A stretch of 64,000 bases of DNA from contig NC_047067.1 in assembly GCF_902459465.1 (NCBI RefSeq), positions 20,025,680 through 20,089,679 of the forward strand, given 5' to 3'. How positions within the stretch are numbered: the first letter of the stretch is position 1; the number at the start of each line of letters is the position of its first letter. The DNA comes from Asterias rubens. Lineage: Eukaryota; Echinodermata; Asteroidea; Forcipulatida; Asteriidae. Made by a program: the position numbers and the translations under genes. Shown in pieces: positions 1 through 11,300 of the stretch. The notes under the pieces were generated by a model. The model saw only the letters and a program-made list of their open reading frames with translations, made no database searches and had not been told where the DNA came from.

Positions 1-109
1 GAAGAATTAAGCAATGTTAAGCGATTTCTCATTCAATGTAAAAAAAAAAGCTTGGTTTTGGATGATCCGCTAGTATATGTCATTTGATTTCCCTTAATGT
101 TACATGCAG

Positions 110-3100
110 GTTTGCTTGGCAAGACTGAGGTTGGTGCTCATGCGATCTTGTTCAGCTTAGGTGGTGTCTGTTGGTCTGTAAGTACTATTTAAATAAAATG
201 ATGAATATTTACGAGAGCAATGGTGATCTATGATTTGAGTGGAGGATAAAACAAGAAGAACAAACAATATTTAAATTTACCATCTGCAGGCATGTTGCTT
301 AATTATTGAAAGGGCGTGGGCAAAAGGCCTTTTCTAAAGCGCATCTCCAACGAGGAAATTTCTATTGGAGCGGTTCAGGGGGACATCAAGGCCATGACAT
401 GGGGCAACTGAGGCAATTGCCTGTTGCCAGCGTGAAGCATCATGTCTGAATTTGGTATCCACTTTTGAATTGTTAGAGCTAAGGGCATTTGTATTGTGTG
501 GTTTTTGTGCAATAGTACAACAAAAGATGGGGAAAAAAATGCCTGATAAATAGTACTTTAATTCTTAGAACAGACTGGTGCCTTAATTATTTTTCACAGT
601 GCTCTACTGTCAAAAGACGGGGTATTCTCCATCAATGATTCTTGTTGCTGAACTGTAACTGAGTTTAGACTAAGTTGTCTTCACTTTTCTTGTAAACAAA
701 TGTGCTTGTTTACAATTCGGTGTATGTCTCTCGTTTATTGTTAGCTTGTATTTTTAAAAACTATTTGTTGACTTGGTTGTAGGTTTCTGCTGGCTTTGGT
801 GTAGGTACTTCTATCCTCATAGGAAATAACTTAGGAGGCAACAAACCTGACAGGGCCAAGCTTTTTTCTGCTTGCGGCCTCATGCTTGGGAGTAAGTAAC
901 CACTCAAAAATATTATAACAATAAGAATAGCGCTTGCTTCGAGCATCTCAATGTGCTTTTCATGATAAGCAACAATCAACACTGAAGACTAACAATTACC
1001 TGCAATTCTTATCAAGTAATTGTATAGTATACTAATAATTAATACCATTGTTTTATGAAACAAAAGATGCCTCATAAGTGAATTTAATCACTATAGCTCA
1101 CAAGCAGGGAAATTCTGGGGTTCTTAACATTCGTGACCAACCCTAGCACACGAGACCTACAGCTTATAGTCCCAGCCAAAGGATAGGGCAATCCTTCTGA
1201 TGGAACTAAAGTGACAATCAATGCCAATAGAAGAGATTCACGCTTTGTTTCTGGCTGTGGCTGCTGAAGTGACAAATGTTTGCTTTTTTTAACACTTGTT
1301 TTGTCTAACCTATACAGCAACTGCTTCAGTGGTCTTTATCATTCTATATTTGTCTCTTCAAAATGTTCTTGGATATATCTTCACAACCGATAGGTAAGAT
1401 GCTCCAAATTGTCTTTTTATTTATTTTCTTTGTTGAAATTCTTTCGTGAAAAGTTTCTCATGGTGTTACTGCAAATCTAACATTGTATCTCCACCATGCA
1501 AAGTTTCCAATCCTACTCATTTACATGGTGTTACTGCAAACCTTACTAGATTGCATCTCCCCCATGCAAAGTTTCAAATCCTACTCATTTACATGGTGTT
1601 ACTGCAAACCTTACTAGATTGCATCTCCCCCATGCAAAGTTTCCAATCCTACTCATTTACATGGTGTTACTGCAAACCTTACTAGATTGCATCTCCCCCA
1701 TGCAAAGTTTCCAATCCTACTCATTTACATGGTGTTACTACAAACCTTACTATATTGTATCTCCACCATGCAAAGTTTCAAATCCTACTCATGTACATGG
1801 TGTAACCACAAACCTTACTAGATTGTATCTCCACCATGCAAAGTTGCAAATCCTACTCATGTATTTGGTGTTACTGCAAACCTTACTAGATTGTATCTCC
1901 ACCATGCAAAGTTTCAAATCCTACTCATGTACATGGTGTTACCACAAACCTTTCTAGATTGTATCTCCACCATGCAAAGTTTCAAATCCTACTCATGTAC
2001 ATGGTGTTACCACAAACCTTTCTAGATTGTATCTCCACCATGCAAAGTTTCAAATCCTACTCATGTATTTGGTGTTACTGCAAAGCTTACTAGATTTGTA
2101 TCTCTATCAGGCAAAGTTACAAATCCTACTTGTAGCTATGTTCTTTTCATTTGTGGCTTTATTTCTTATAACAGTGATGTTATTCAGCTAGCTTCAAGTG
2201 TTGTTCCCATTTTTGCTGTCTTCATTCTAGTCGACAGTCTGAATGTAAGTTTCCATTTTGCATTTAGATATTTCACAATATTAGCAACTTACCGCCTAGA
2301 ACTCTGAGATGTTTTTGTGCTCACCCGCTTGATGAGTTTTTTGCAAATGCAATGGTAGCAGCATAACGATCTCTCGTAACCCCCCCCCCCCACCCCAAAA
2401 TGGACTAAGGTCTGGAATTGGGGATTACACAATAACACCCCCAAAAAGGGAGATTTGGAGCAAGATATTCCAGTACCTATTGTCCAGTTTTGTTGAAGCA
2501 TAACACAGAGTAAGTGCTTGCGCTGGAAAGTTCAGGCATTTTTATATGTTTTTCCGTGGGCATCGTAGGCATCGGGGACATTTTTAAAACTTGTCTCTCC
2601 GGAAAAATGTATCTTGTATACCATCTTCCAGCAGACTTTGCCAATTTGAAAGTTTCGTAAGTCTTGTGACGGGCTCATTACAAATTAAAATGTTGTAAGT
2701 ATGAGTTGAGATAAATATATTTTTTGTTTTGTATCTATTTTAGGCTGTGTGCCATGGTGTTCTACGTGGATGTGGCTACCAAAAAGTTAGTGCTATAGCA
2801 GTCTTCACTTGCTTCAATCTTATAGCTATTCCTTTGGGTTGCACGTTGACGTTTGTCTTTGATTATGGATTCAAAGGTAAGTTTTTTCATTTTTGTAGGA
2901 AACTTTGTGCTGTTTTATTTCTTCCCTCCAATATCAGTTGAGGTTAACGCAATTTTCCCTTTCCTGAAAGAAATGATTAAATCAAGCTTAAGAATAATGT
3001 TTTTCAGCTTGTAGTTTTAACAAGAAATAGCATGTGGGATGCAATTATTGCTTAGGTTTTCACACTTCTCTCCCAAGGGAATAACGGCCAGCCCTTTCAC

Positions 3101-3476
3101 GCTTGGATCACTGTTTTTTTTATTAAAACAAAAGATCACAATAGATAATTTGGATGTAAAGGCGTAGGTTGCTTGTGTTGTGTTATGCACATAAAACAAC
3201 TAAGTGCACTTATCATAAAGAGAAGGGGTTCCAGGTCTGACTGGCAGCATATTGCGACACAGCACCTTGGAAACCATTACATGGTGCTATAATGTAATAG
3301 GTCTCATACTTCCAAATAAAAGCTTCACATACCTTGCAGGACAAAATATTGAGAGCTTTGATAAGCCCCTAGGTGTGTGATAAAGCGGTATACATGATAT
3401 TAACGGAATAAGTTGAGTCTTATAGATGGCGCTTTATAAGTTTTATTTATTATTATTATTTTATTATTATTAACAT

Positions 3477-3565
<89 letters not shown>

Positions 3566-4955
3566 GATTATTATTATTATGATTATTATTCTTAATAATT
3601 GAAACTGTGACTCTTCAGGTATCTGGTTAGGTTTGATGACTGGACTTGTTGTAGAGGCACCGTTTCTCCTGCTTTTCATCTCATTTATTAAGTGGGACAA
3701 AGAAGCCGTTAAGGTAAGATGTTATATCATTCTTCCAAGACATTGGCAGCCGGGATATAATAAGTAACACGAGCGCTTGCATCAAGTATACAACTTTGCA
3801 TATATGCAAAACAATTGTCAATGGCCTGCGACCCTAGCAGAGTCTTTCTCAAAGGATACATGACAATGGCAACATCACACTTTTGAACAGGCATATGAAT
3901 GTAAAAGAAGCAGTCAAGTTGAAATACATGAATATTGGGTGCGTTCATTTAGCTTCCCTGGGTCGACCCAGGTCTGCCCCGGTACGTTCGAATAGCTGTG
4001 ATGGGTTTCACCCGGGTCAGCCCCCAGTGCCTTGCACGCGGAGCAGGTCACCACGAGAGGGTGAGTGTGATCGTTCAATTAGCTCTTGTCAGGGGCTCAC
4101 ACGAATGAGCACTGCGGGGTCGACCCAGGGATGCTTATCGAACGCACCCATAGAGAGAGAGAGAGAGATTGAGGGGGCAGAAATAATTTTAAAAAGTGTA
4201 AACGCCGAATAGTGAGACAAAAGGGAGGTTGGAGGGTTTGACCGCATGAAGTTGGAAACAAGGGCAAAATCAAAGGTGACATAATAACAACATTTCTGTA
4301 TTAAATCTTTGAATCTTTACAGGCACAGAAAAGAGCTGCTGTTTTGGGAGATTCTGATGAAAAAAAGGCACTTCGTGGTGATGAAGAAACTCCAGTACAG
4401 CTGGCTCCAGTCAATGACAGTGGGACAGTTGACAACACAATGCAACAAGTAGACAAATCTACTGATATGAGAAGTGTTGATAGTGCAGTAGATTTCAAGC
4501 CAGTGACTAACAGTGAAGATGTTAAGACTGAGGAGCGTTGTCTGGAGACTTCAATCGCTGCTGATGATGAAGAAAAGGAGTCAGAGCCCCTACAATCTGA
4601 TCAAAGTAATTGTGTTGGTGAAGTGGCAGATGGAAAGGCTAGCTCAAGCCTTGGTGATGTCAATGCTTTACAAGACAGCAGTACGGCTGGATGTGAAGAG
4701 GCAGACGCCAGAAATGAAGACACACAAGATGAGAAGGGTGATGTCATTGAAATCCTTACCTTGGATAAGTTGTCGTTGAATCAGCTGATTTTACGTCGTG
4801 GTCTAGCTCTCTTCCTCTGTGTGTCTTTCTTCATTATATGCACCTTGATTTCTGTGTACATTGTGCCTACATTGAGACCAGCCATCAGTCCAAACTTTGC
4901 AAATACCACTGCAAACTATACCTCTTATGACTTATTGACAGAGAGTTATCAATAA
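110..4955 (+). CDS. SLC47A: MATE-family multidrug and toxin extrusion transporter, 3' part (SLC47A type)
   Basis: The gene starts upstream of the window. Coding exons read here: 110-177, 783-891, 1318-1393, 2175-2244, 2744-2876, 3619-3713 and 4323-4955 (TAA stop 4953-4955), all with GT/AG borders and matching phases. The joined protein has the MATE-typical stretches VGAHAILFSLGGV, VSAGFGVGTSILIGNNLGG, LGYIFTTD, VLRGCGYQKVSAIAV and IWLGLMTGLV, which align with the C-terminal half of mammalian MATE1/2 (TM segments about 7-12). The last exon carries an unusually acidic Ser/Thr/Glu-rich cytosolic linker of roughly 140 residues, then RRGLALFLCV and a terminal hydrophobic helix, matching the extra C-terminal TM of animal MATEs. 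The family exports organic cations at the plasma membrane by proton antiport. Which SLC47A paralogue this is cannot be decided. Family call very secure; exon borders secure. Confidence 0.93.
1456..2130. repeat. 68-bp minisatellite in a MATE intron, about 10 units
   Basis: ATGGTGTTACTGCAAACC recurs at 1525, 1593, 1661 and 1729 and, with changes, about every 68 bp to 2067; the first unit starts near 1457. Each unit contains CACCATGCAAAGTTTCAAAT. Early units say TTACATGG and later ones GTACATGG or GTATTTGG, so the array has at least two unit types. It fills most of the 1394-2174 intron. The open frames across it are by-products: 68 is not a multiple of 3. Confidence 0.93.
2375..2395. repeat. Poly-C/G homopolymer tract
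   Basis: A run of about 13 C interrupted by one A in a MATE intron. Similar short C or G runs occur at about 7388, 13146, 15520, 22210, 32502 and 60918. Lengths are likely to be unreliable in the assembly. Confidence 0.8.
3205..3600 (+). repeat. 5'-truncated SINE-B copy followed by a (TTA)n microsatellite
   Basis: 3205-3445 matches the 3' two thirds of the SINE-B copies at 11205 and 14515 (shared words AGAGAAGGGGTTC, CAGCATATTG, AACCATTACATGG, GGTCTCATACTT and a GGCGCTTTATAAG-like end). The SINE end runs straight into about 150 bp of TTA repeats (3444-3600), which end about 18 bp before a MATE exon. The poly-isoleucine open frame on the minus strand is only the microsatellite. Confidence 0.8.
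3936..4150. mobile_element. 215-bp MITE with GGGTGCGTTC termini
   Basis: The left end TGGGTGCGTTC...CCCTGGGTCGACCC and the right end GGGTCGACCCAGGGATGC...GAACGCACCCA are inverted copies over about 34 bp with few mismatches. The interior is GC-rich compared with the intron around it. It has no coding capacity, so it is a non-autonomous DNA transposon. It lies in the last MATE intron, followed by a short (GA)n run. Confidence 0.85.
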
Positions 4956-4956
4956 A
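4951..4956 (+). terminator. Canonical AATAAA overlapping the MATE stop codon
   Basis: AATAAA begins two bases before the TAA stop (4953-4955). It is the first canonical polyadenylation signal after the coding region; GT-rich sequence (TGTGTGTGTG) follows at about 5040. Another AATAAA sits at about 5276. Which one is used cannot be told from sequence. Confidence 0.4.
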
Positions 4957-5204
4957 ACAATCTAATACGTGCTATGTACGGATACTTGACTTTTAACGGT
5001 TTAGTTACGGGGACGGTACACTCATCCTCGATCGCAGTATGTGTGTGTGAGTTACTTGCAATTAGAGCTGCCACGCGCTACCTAGGACCGTTGCATGTGT
5101 ATAATTGCACTGCGACTGTTGCACGAACGGCAGACAAATAGGCAGCGCCTAACGACTTGTCATCAAGTCTAACAGAAAAGGTGCTAGTTCAAAGTACATT
5201 CCCC

Positions 5205-5580
5205 TTTTTAAAGGGTCAGTATACATTTGTTTTTTTGGAACCCTTCAAATGTTTCAATCCTATGTAGAGATATACAATAAAAATAACCCATGAAAACTTC
5301 AATCATTTCAAAAGGTTATCGCATTTTTGAGTTATCGCCAAAAATCAAGAGTGAATAATATTCACTTAGGAAGAATAATCCCTAATTAGAATACACATAA
5401 TCTTAGAACACACATAACCTTATCAAGGTTTTCGGGATAAAAAGTGGTATATTTTTCTTAACTGCATTACTTTGAAGTGAAATGTTTTTGATAAATGATT
5501 ATACTACCCAAAGCTGCTATACTTCTTAGTATGCAAGTTTTTGTTGGAATTAATTTTCAGAGTCGCTTCCAAAGGTACAC
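5205..5580. mobile_element. Diverged TTAA-type element, subfamily T2
   Basis: The left end TTAAAGGGTCAGTATACATT and internal words (TTACTTTGAAGTGAAATGTT, AAAGCTGCTATACTTC) match copies at 25735-26112 and 62225-62560 in this orientation and at 44955-45245 in reverse. No ORF. See the findings for the superfamily. Confidence 0.65.
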
Positions 5581-6409
5581 AGACCATTCAAAAACTTTAA
5601 CTTATTTATAAGCTTTAATGTAAATGCAAATGATGCCATTGTTCTATAATATTAACATTTGCTGCGGTTTTTAATTATAATATTTACCTAAATATGCACT
5701 TACTCCTGCACCTCTATAAAAACGTGTATATATTTTAAAGATAATACATACTTGTTTTTATGTATGTATTAATTATAGAACTGCCCGACTTATTAAGTAC
5801 AACAATACCTCAAAACGATAGAGTTATTTGATGGTTTTATACAATGGACTTAAGTCACTTAATTTGCAATAAACAGTTTGGTAAACTTTGATAAATTTTT
5901 CCATCCTCTTACAAGTTTTACCAGTTTTATAGTTTATTTGGATCTGCCTAGAGTCGCTCCTAGTCTATTTTGTATCTGTATTAACTTGCTGTAAAACAAT
6001 CAAACCTACTTGCCATACTTGTTTTAAGTTTTGTATTGTACACGAAAGATTATTTTACGTGTGGTTTTTATGGTGTATTTTAGAGTGGCGGGGTGTAAAC
6101 TTTGGTTTAATATTACAAGGTAATGCGTTGCATTTTTTGTGGTAAAAATTATGCATCATAAAAGCTTGAAATGGCAGTTTTTAACATTTCAACCTTATTT
6201 CAGCGATTGTAGAGATTTTTTAGATGTTAATTTAGTGTGCTCAAAAGATTATTTTATTTGTGTATTTAAAGTTATATAGTGTCTTTCTTCGTTAACTTGG
6301 GTTTAACAAGGTAATATGTTGCATTCGTGGTAAGAATTATGCACCACCAAAGACTCTAGATGCCATTTTCCAAATAGCTGGCTGTAGCTTCGGCCGGTGT
6401 CACATGCAA

Positions 6410-7210
6410 TTATGTCCTCTATGCAATACTATCCGAAGGCGTTATTGCATATATGCAATAATGTCCGCCGGACGATTTTGAATATGCAATTGTGTCTGCC
6501 CGGACGGTGCTGCATAATGCAATTGTGTCCGCCTGGACACATTTGCATATGCAGTTGTGTCTGCCCCCGTGCAAAACGGTCCTTGCAGTAAATTAAATGC
6601 CCTTGGTCGATGGAACTCGTTCGCCATTTTTTACAAGCTAAGTACAAGTAAGTGCACGTCATGAATGACATGGGAAAAGTTCGGCCGTTGAGTATTCGCT
6701 GCAATCATAAAATACGTGAATATTCATGCTGCATATTGGTTCAGTGCATGCACGCTCGGAGGACATATGATTGCATTTGCAATCATGTCCGCCGGACGGT
6801 TTTGCATATGCAATCGTGTCCCCCCGGCCGCTGCTGCATAATGGAATTGTGTCCACCCGGACACATTTGCATATGCAGTTGTGTCTGCCCCCGTGCAAAA
6901 CCGCCCTTGCAGTAAATTAAACGGCCTTGGTCGACAGAACTCGTTCACAATTTTTTACAAGCTATATATAATTGCATGTCATGAATGACATGGGAAATGT
7001 TCGGCTGTTTTAATTAAATACGTGAATATTCATGCTGCATGTTATGTATAGGTTCAGTGCATGTACGCTCGCTTTTACGCGCACATACATGTACTTGTCC
7101 GCCGGACGGTTTTTGCATAACCCCGGACACCATTGCATATGCAAAAGTGTTCGGAGCGGACAATACTGCATGATGGACACAATTGCATCTGACATCGGCT
7201 ATGGCCAGAT
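6410..7210. repeat. Nested tandem array: 32-bp monomers inside a 324-bp higher-order unit
   Basis: Words such as TGCATATGCAATTGTGTCCG repeat every 32 bp (starts near 6446, 6478, 6510 and 6543). The block of four monomers plus about 200 bp of unrelated sequence (CCCCCGTGCAAAAC..., CATGAATGACATGGGAAA) repeats after 324 bp (6561 and 6885) and partly a third time (GTCCGCCGGACGG at 6468, 6789 and 7098). Monomers are rich in the self-complementary words TGCATATGCA and GTCCGCCGGAC. The open frames here are repeat shadows. Confidence 0.88.
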
Positions 7211-8336
7211 TTTCCAAGGTGAATCCCCATTGCTAATAATGTTGTATCATGAACATTAAACACACACTAGATATTAGCAGTGGTTTGTTGTCTTTTGATT
7301 ATAAAACAAGTGTTGTTGTTTTGGGTTTTTGTTGCTTAGATTTATTTATTTATTTATTCATTTATTCATTTTTGGGGTTGGAGTTGGGGGGGGGGGGGAT
7401 GTTTTGTCTTGCAAACAATGTGCAGAAAACTGTTTACCGTTTTTTTTAAATCCCAAAGTATTATACCTGAATGTCCAACTTCCCAAAATCAATGACCTCT
7501 AAATGACACTCAATGTAGAATTTGAATAAAGATTCTTAAAATTTAAACTGAGAAGATGACCGAGTTGCTTATCGCACCTCCACGTGGTAGAGCTTTGAAT
7601 GTTCTTGAGTGGTCATGTGACTTAGCTTTATGGAAATTAATAACGTAAACATTATGAAGGAATGTGTACAAAATCAGTTGAAGCCACAAACTTGGCACTT
7701 TAAGCTTAACAGAATCATTGTTTTAAAGGAAAAATGTAACCACTTTGAAGATGCGAGGGATTTAATGTCCCTATAGGTCAAATGAGCCACGCCCCTTTTT
7801 CTAAGTTTCCGTCGTCTGGACTAGAATCAGGACACAAATTGTTTAAAAGTACCTCAATGATCGGTCTTAATTTTATTTTTGTGACCCTCGTGTGAGAGTT
7901 TATTGCGCATGATAGTCATATATCAAATTAAGTTTGTTTAGAAATGACTTTATTACCGGGCAAAATTAATGAGTCACCTGCTGAAAGTGGTATCACATGA
8001 CTGTAGCCTACTAACCTCGTTTTCAATTGGACGATGGTAATTCTAACTCGACCCCGTTATCTCATTAGTGTTAGAGTGAAAAACAAATCGCTGTTGTGTG
8101 GATGGGGATGTGTTTATGCTCAACACTGAGAACGTGTGTGCTTCGTTTTAGTACGATCCCTTGACGTCTCAATATATATCTACATCTATAAAGGTAAAGG
8201 GTGTCTGTCTTTTCCTAATTTATCTACTTTTCTTGCACATTTACTAAAATTTTTGTGTTGGGGCTGTAATTCCTGCGATAATTTGTCTTCATTATTTGCT
8301 GTTTGTAGGGTCTCTGGACTCAAGTTTTCCTTCAAA

Positions 8337-11300
8337 ATGTCACAAAATGATGCCGAGGTGCAGAAGCAGGTAAATATTGATTTAGTTAGTCTTTAAAGTA
8401 CATATTTATTAAATTGTATGGCCCTAGCTTTTTGGGGACATGGAAAATAAAAATGTTCTGACGTATCCACTGCTTATTTTCTCTGTCTTCTTTCGGAAAA
8501 TTGCCGTATTCTGCCACCACTTTTTCATTCGTTTTAAACATGAATTTGGGCTTTCTTGCGTTAGTATCCAATTTACTCAAATGAGATATTCCTTTTGTTA
8601 AAACCGAGTGGAAACGTGTTGGCAGAAATCCACGGTACGGAAATCTTTCCAAATATTAATAATAAAATGGGGAAAATTCTGCATCTTTCAAAAATATTCA
8701 ATGATTGCTACTGAGCTGAGTGAGCTGGGATTGGTTTGTGTATTTTAAATGCAGAACAAAACAAAACACTGCCACAAACAATGTTATTTTTCTACCATAT
8801 TAACACCCTGTCCTGTTTGTAAGCAAATTTTTAGTGGCTTTGTGTATTTTTTAAACCAAATGTTTTCATTTTTCCATTTCCATTTTTAATTCAATGTAGG
8901 CTTCATTCATGATCATGTATCTAGTATAAATTTTGATAGTAAGTTGCAATAATTGTAACCCTCTGTCCTCCCAACGGATAATCGTAACCCTCCATCCTCC
9001 CGATAGATTAGTCGTAAGCCTTCATCCTCCCGACACGACGATGGAGGGTTACAATATTGGCTGTGGTACATAGATTGATCCGTAGATTTATTACATTTGT
9101 TCAATAATTTTGCCATGTTTACAGATCCAGCATATGATGGCCTTCATTGACCAGGAGGCCAGAGAAAAGGCTGATGAAATTGATGCAAAGGTAAACCAAA
9201 ATAACATAATGTTTGTTCTTAAAGTGGGTGGGGTGTTTAAACATTATTTATGTGTTTGTCATCGATTCAAAATTGTTTAATTTTTTGTGCTGGACTCAAA
9301 ACTCGTCTAAGCCTCTAAACCTGAAATTACGCACAGGAGACGAAGGCAATGACCCTTGTTGCCCCTTGTTTTGGCCTTGGTGGCCCTTCAAAAGTTTCTC
9401 ATATATACTCATCTTAAGATTTTTCAATGCAAGTGCCTTTTGCAAAAACTAAAATGGCCCTGCTTTCTCAAATGTGACATTCTAAGGCTGTCTTTTCAGA
9501 GAATTCTTTCTTAGAAAGCCTTGTCTGAGATATCACTTTGCTTTGTTATTGAATTCATTTCAAATTGTTTGTTTTCTTTATACATTTAACTATGTGTTCC
9601 TTAATTTATTTTCATTGGTATTAACTGTATTATTCAATATTTATTTTCTCTGTGCATACATGTATGTGGGTATTTGTGTGATTTTTTGTGTTTATATGCT
9701 GCCTATTTGTTTGGTCTGTTCACTGAACAGGTCAGCTACTGCCATGGTGTCTAATTTTTGCCTTTTGATTTCTTTGTAATTTACTTGTCACAGGCTGGTC
9801 CATGTATAGTATTGTTTTCTCTCTATTTATTAGTGCTGTGTCTTCCATTCTTAACTATTTCACAAATAACTGTGACTAGGGCAGGATTAAACCACTGTAG
9901 TTCTCAATTTAATGTTGTACCACGTTCTTACAAAATGTACTTCTGTCACTATAAACAACATTGCATGCCTCAGCCTACTTTATTTGCACATAACCTTTGA
10001 CATATTTGCAAATAGACTGGCTGTTTTGTAAACAACAATCAGACTCCTTTACACTGCTTACATTTGAGTTTTAAGCTTGTCTAGGTTTACATTTATTTTC
10101 CTTATTTTAAGATTGTTTGGTACTTAATTAATTAATTAATTATTGTTTATTATACATGTATTTGTAAATATTATGTATACTTTGTAACTATGTACTTTAA
10201 TGTTAATTTTTTTGTGGTTTCCTCTTATATTATACAGTGCCTAGGAGCATTTTTACCAATAGATTTGGCACTAGATAAATGTACAATATTAATAATATTA
10301 GTATTGTTGTTGTTAGAGGTTAATATTTCATGACTATTTCTATATTTCAGGCAGAAGAAGAATTCCAGATTGAGAAAGGGAGGCTGGTTCAGCAGCAGCG
10401 ACTTAAAATAATGGAATACTATGAGCGAAAGGAAAAGAATTTAGAACTGCAAAAAAAAATGTAAGTGAAACTAATCGGTGATGCAACACTTTACACTTAT
10501 GCTTAAGTCACATATTTTCCTGGACTAAATTGTTAACAAAGCATGATGCCATGGCCCATTTTATAGAGTTCTTGCTTAGCTGAATTAAGCAGGATACCAA
10601 TTACAAATGGCACATGTGACATGGTGTTGCGGCCGATAACCTTATTCTGTAAAGCATAGTTTTTGTTGTACTTATCATATTTTTGTTCTTAAACCCTGCA
10701 TATGAACCTGTTAAGCAGAAAACTCATGCCAAGCAAATTCTTAGCAAATTCTTGCTAAGTAAGATATTAGTTGGGTACTATTCACAGCTATGGTAAATAT
10801 ATATGGTAACAAATTTTCGCTAAGTGAGAGTTTTCTGTGCATAGCAAGCTCTTGTGTTTACATGTGTCATATTTCTTTATCTTTTTCTTTCTTTATTCTC
10901 TCATAGCCAACAATCCAACATGTTAAATCAAGCACGTCTTAAAGTACTGAAGTGTCGAGAGGATCACATCCTTGCCTTGCTGGAGGAGGCAAGAATACGT
11001 CTTGGAGAGGTGATCCAAGATCGTAGCAAATACGCCAAGATCTTGTTTGGGCTTCTGAGCCAAGGGTTATACCAACTCATGGAGAAGAAAATTACTGTAC
11101 GCTGCAAAGAGAATGACCAACAACTAGTTAAGGTACTTTTGATGTGGATGAGAAATTGCAGACTTATATAGATTTAGACCTTTTCGTGTCTGCCTATTTG
11201 ATATACATGTGTTTAAGGTTCTTGTGTTTCTGATCAGCAGAGTGTGGGTTTGAGTCCTGGTCGTGACACTGGGGTCCTTAAGTAAGACACTTGAAACCAT

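Larger units (their letters stand above)
4956..8336. other. MATE 3' flank and intergenic DNA before ATP6V1E
   Basis: No supported gene here. The stretch holds a diverged TTAA-type element (5205-5580), AT-rich DNA that may be 3' UTR (to about 6350), the nested satellite (6410-7210) and simple-sequence runs (TTTA and poly-G, 7338-7400). Any ATP6V1E promoter and 5' UTR exon must lie in the last kilobase; an acceptor-like CTGTTTGTAG at about 8300-8309 could begin a UTR exon running into the start codon. Confidence 0.6.

Noticed and set aside
1446-1957. Two overlapping open frames with repeated CYCKPY-like peptides
   Set aside because: They are translations of the 68-bp minisatellite in an intron; the unit length is not a multiple of three and the frames shift between units.
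3470-3700. Open frame with a long isoleucine run
   Set aside because: It is the (TTA)n microsatellite read on the minus strand plus the antisense of a MATE exon.
4513-4779. Second open frame overlapping the last MATE exon
   Set aside because: It is an out-of-frame shadow of the acidic linker; the MATE frame is supported by homology and splicing.
6410-7210. CRISPR-like regularly spaced repeats
   Set aside because: The genome is clearly animal and repeat and spacer are not separable; it is a satellite.
6397-7263. Many Cys-rich short frames on both strands
   Set aside because: All follow the 32/324-bp repeat and change frame between units.
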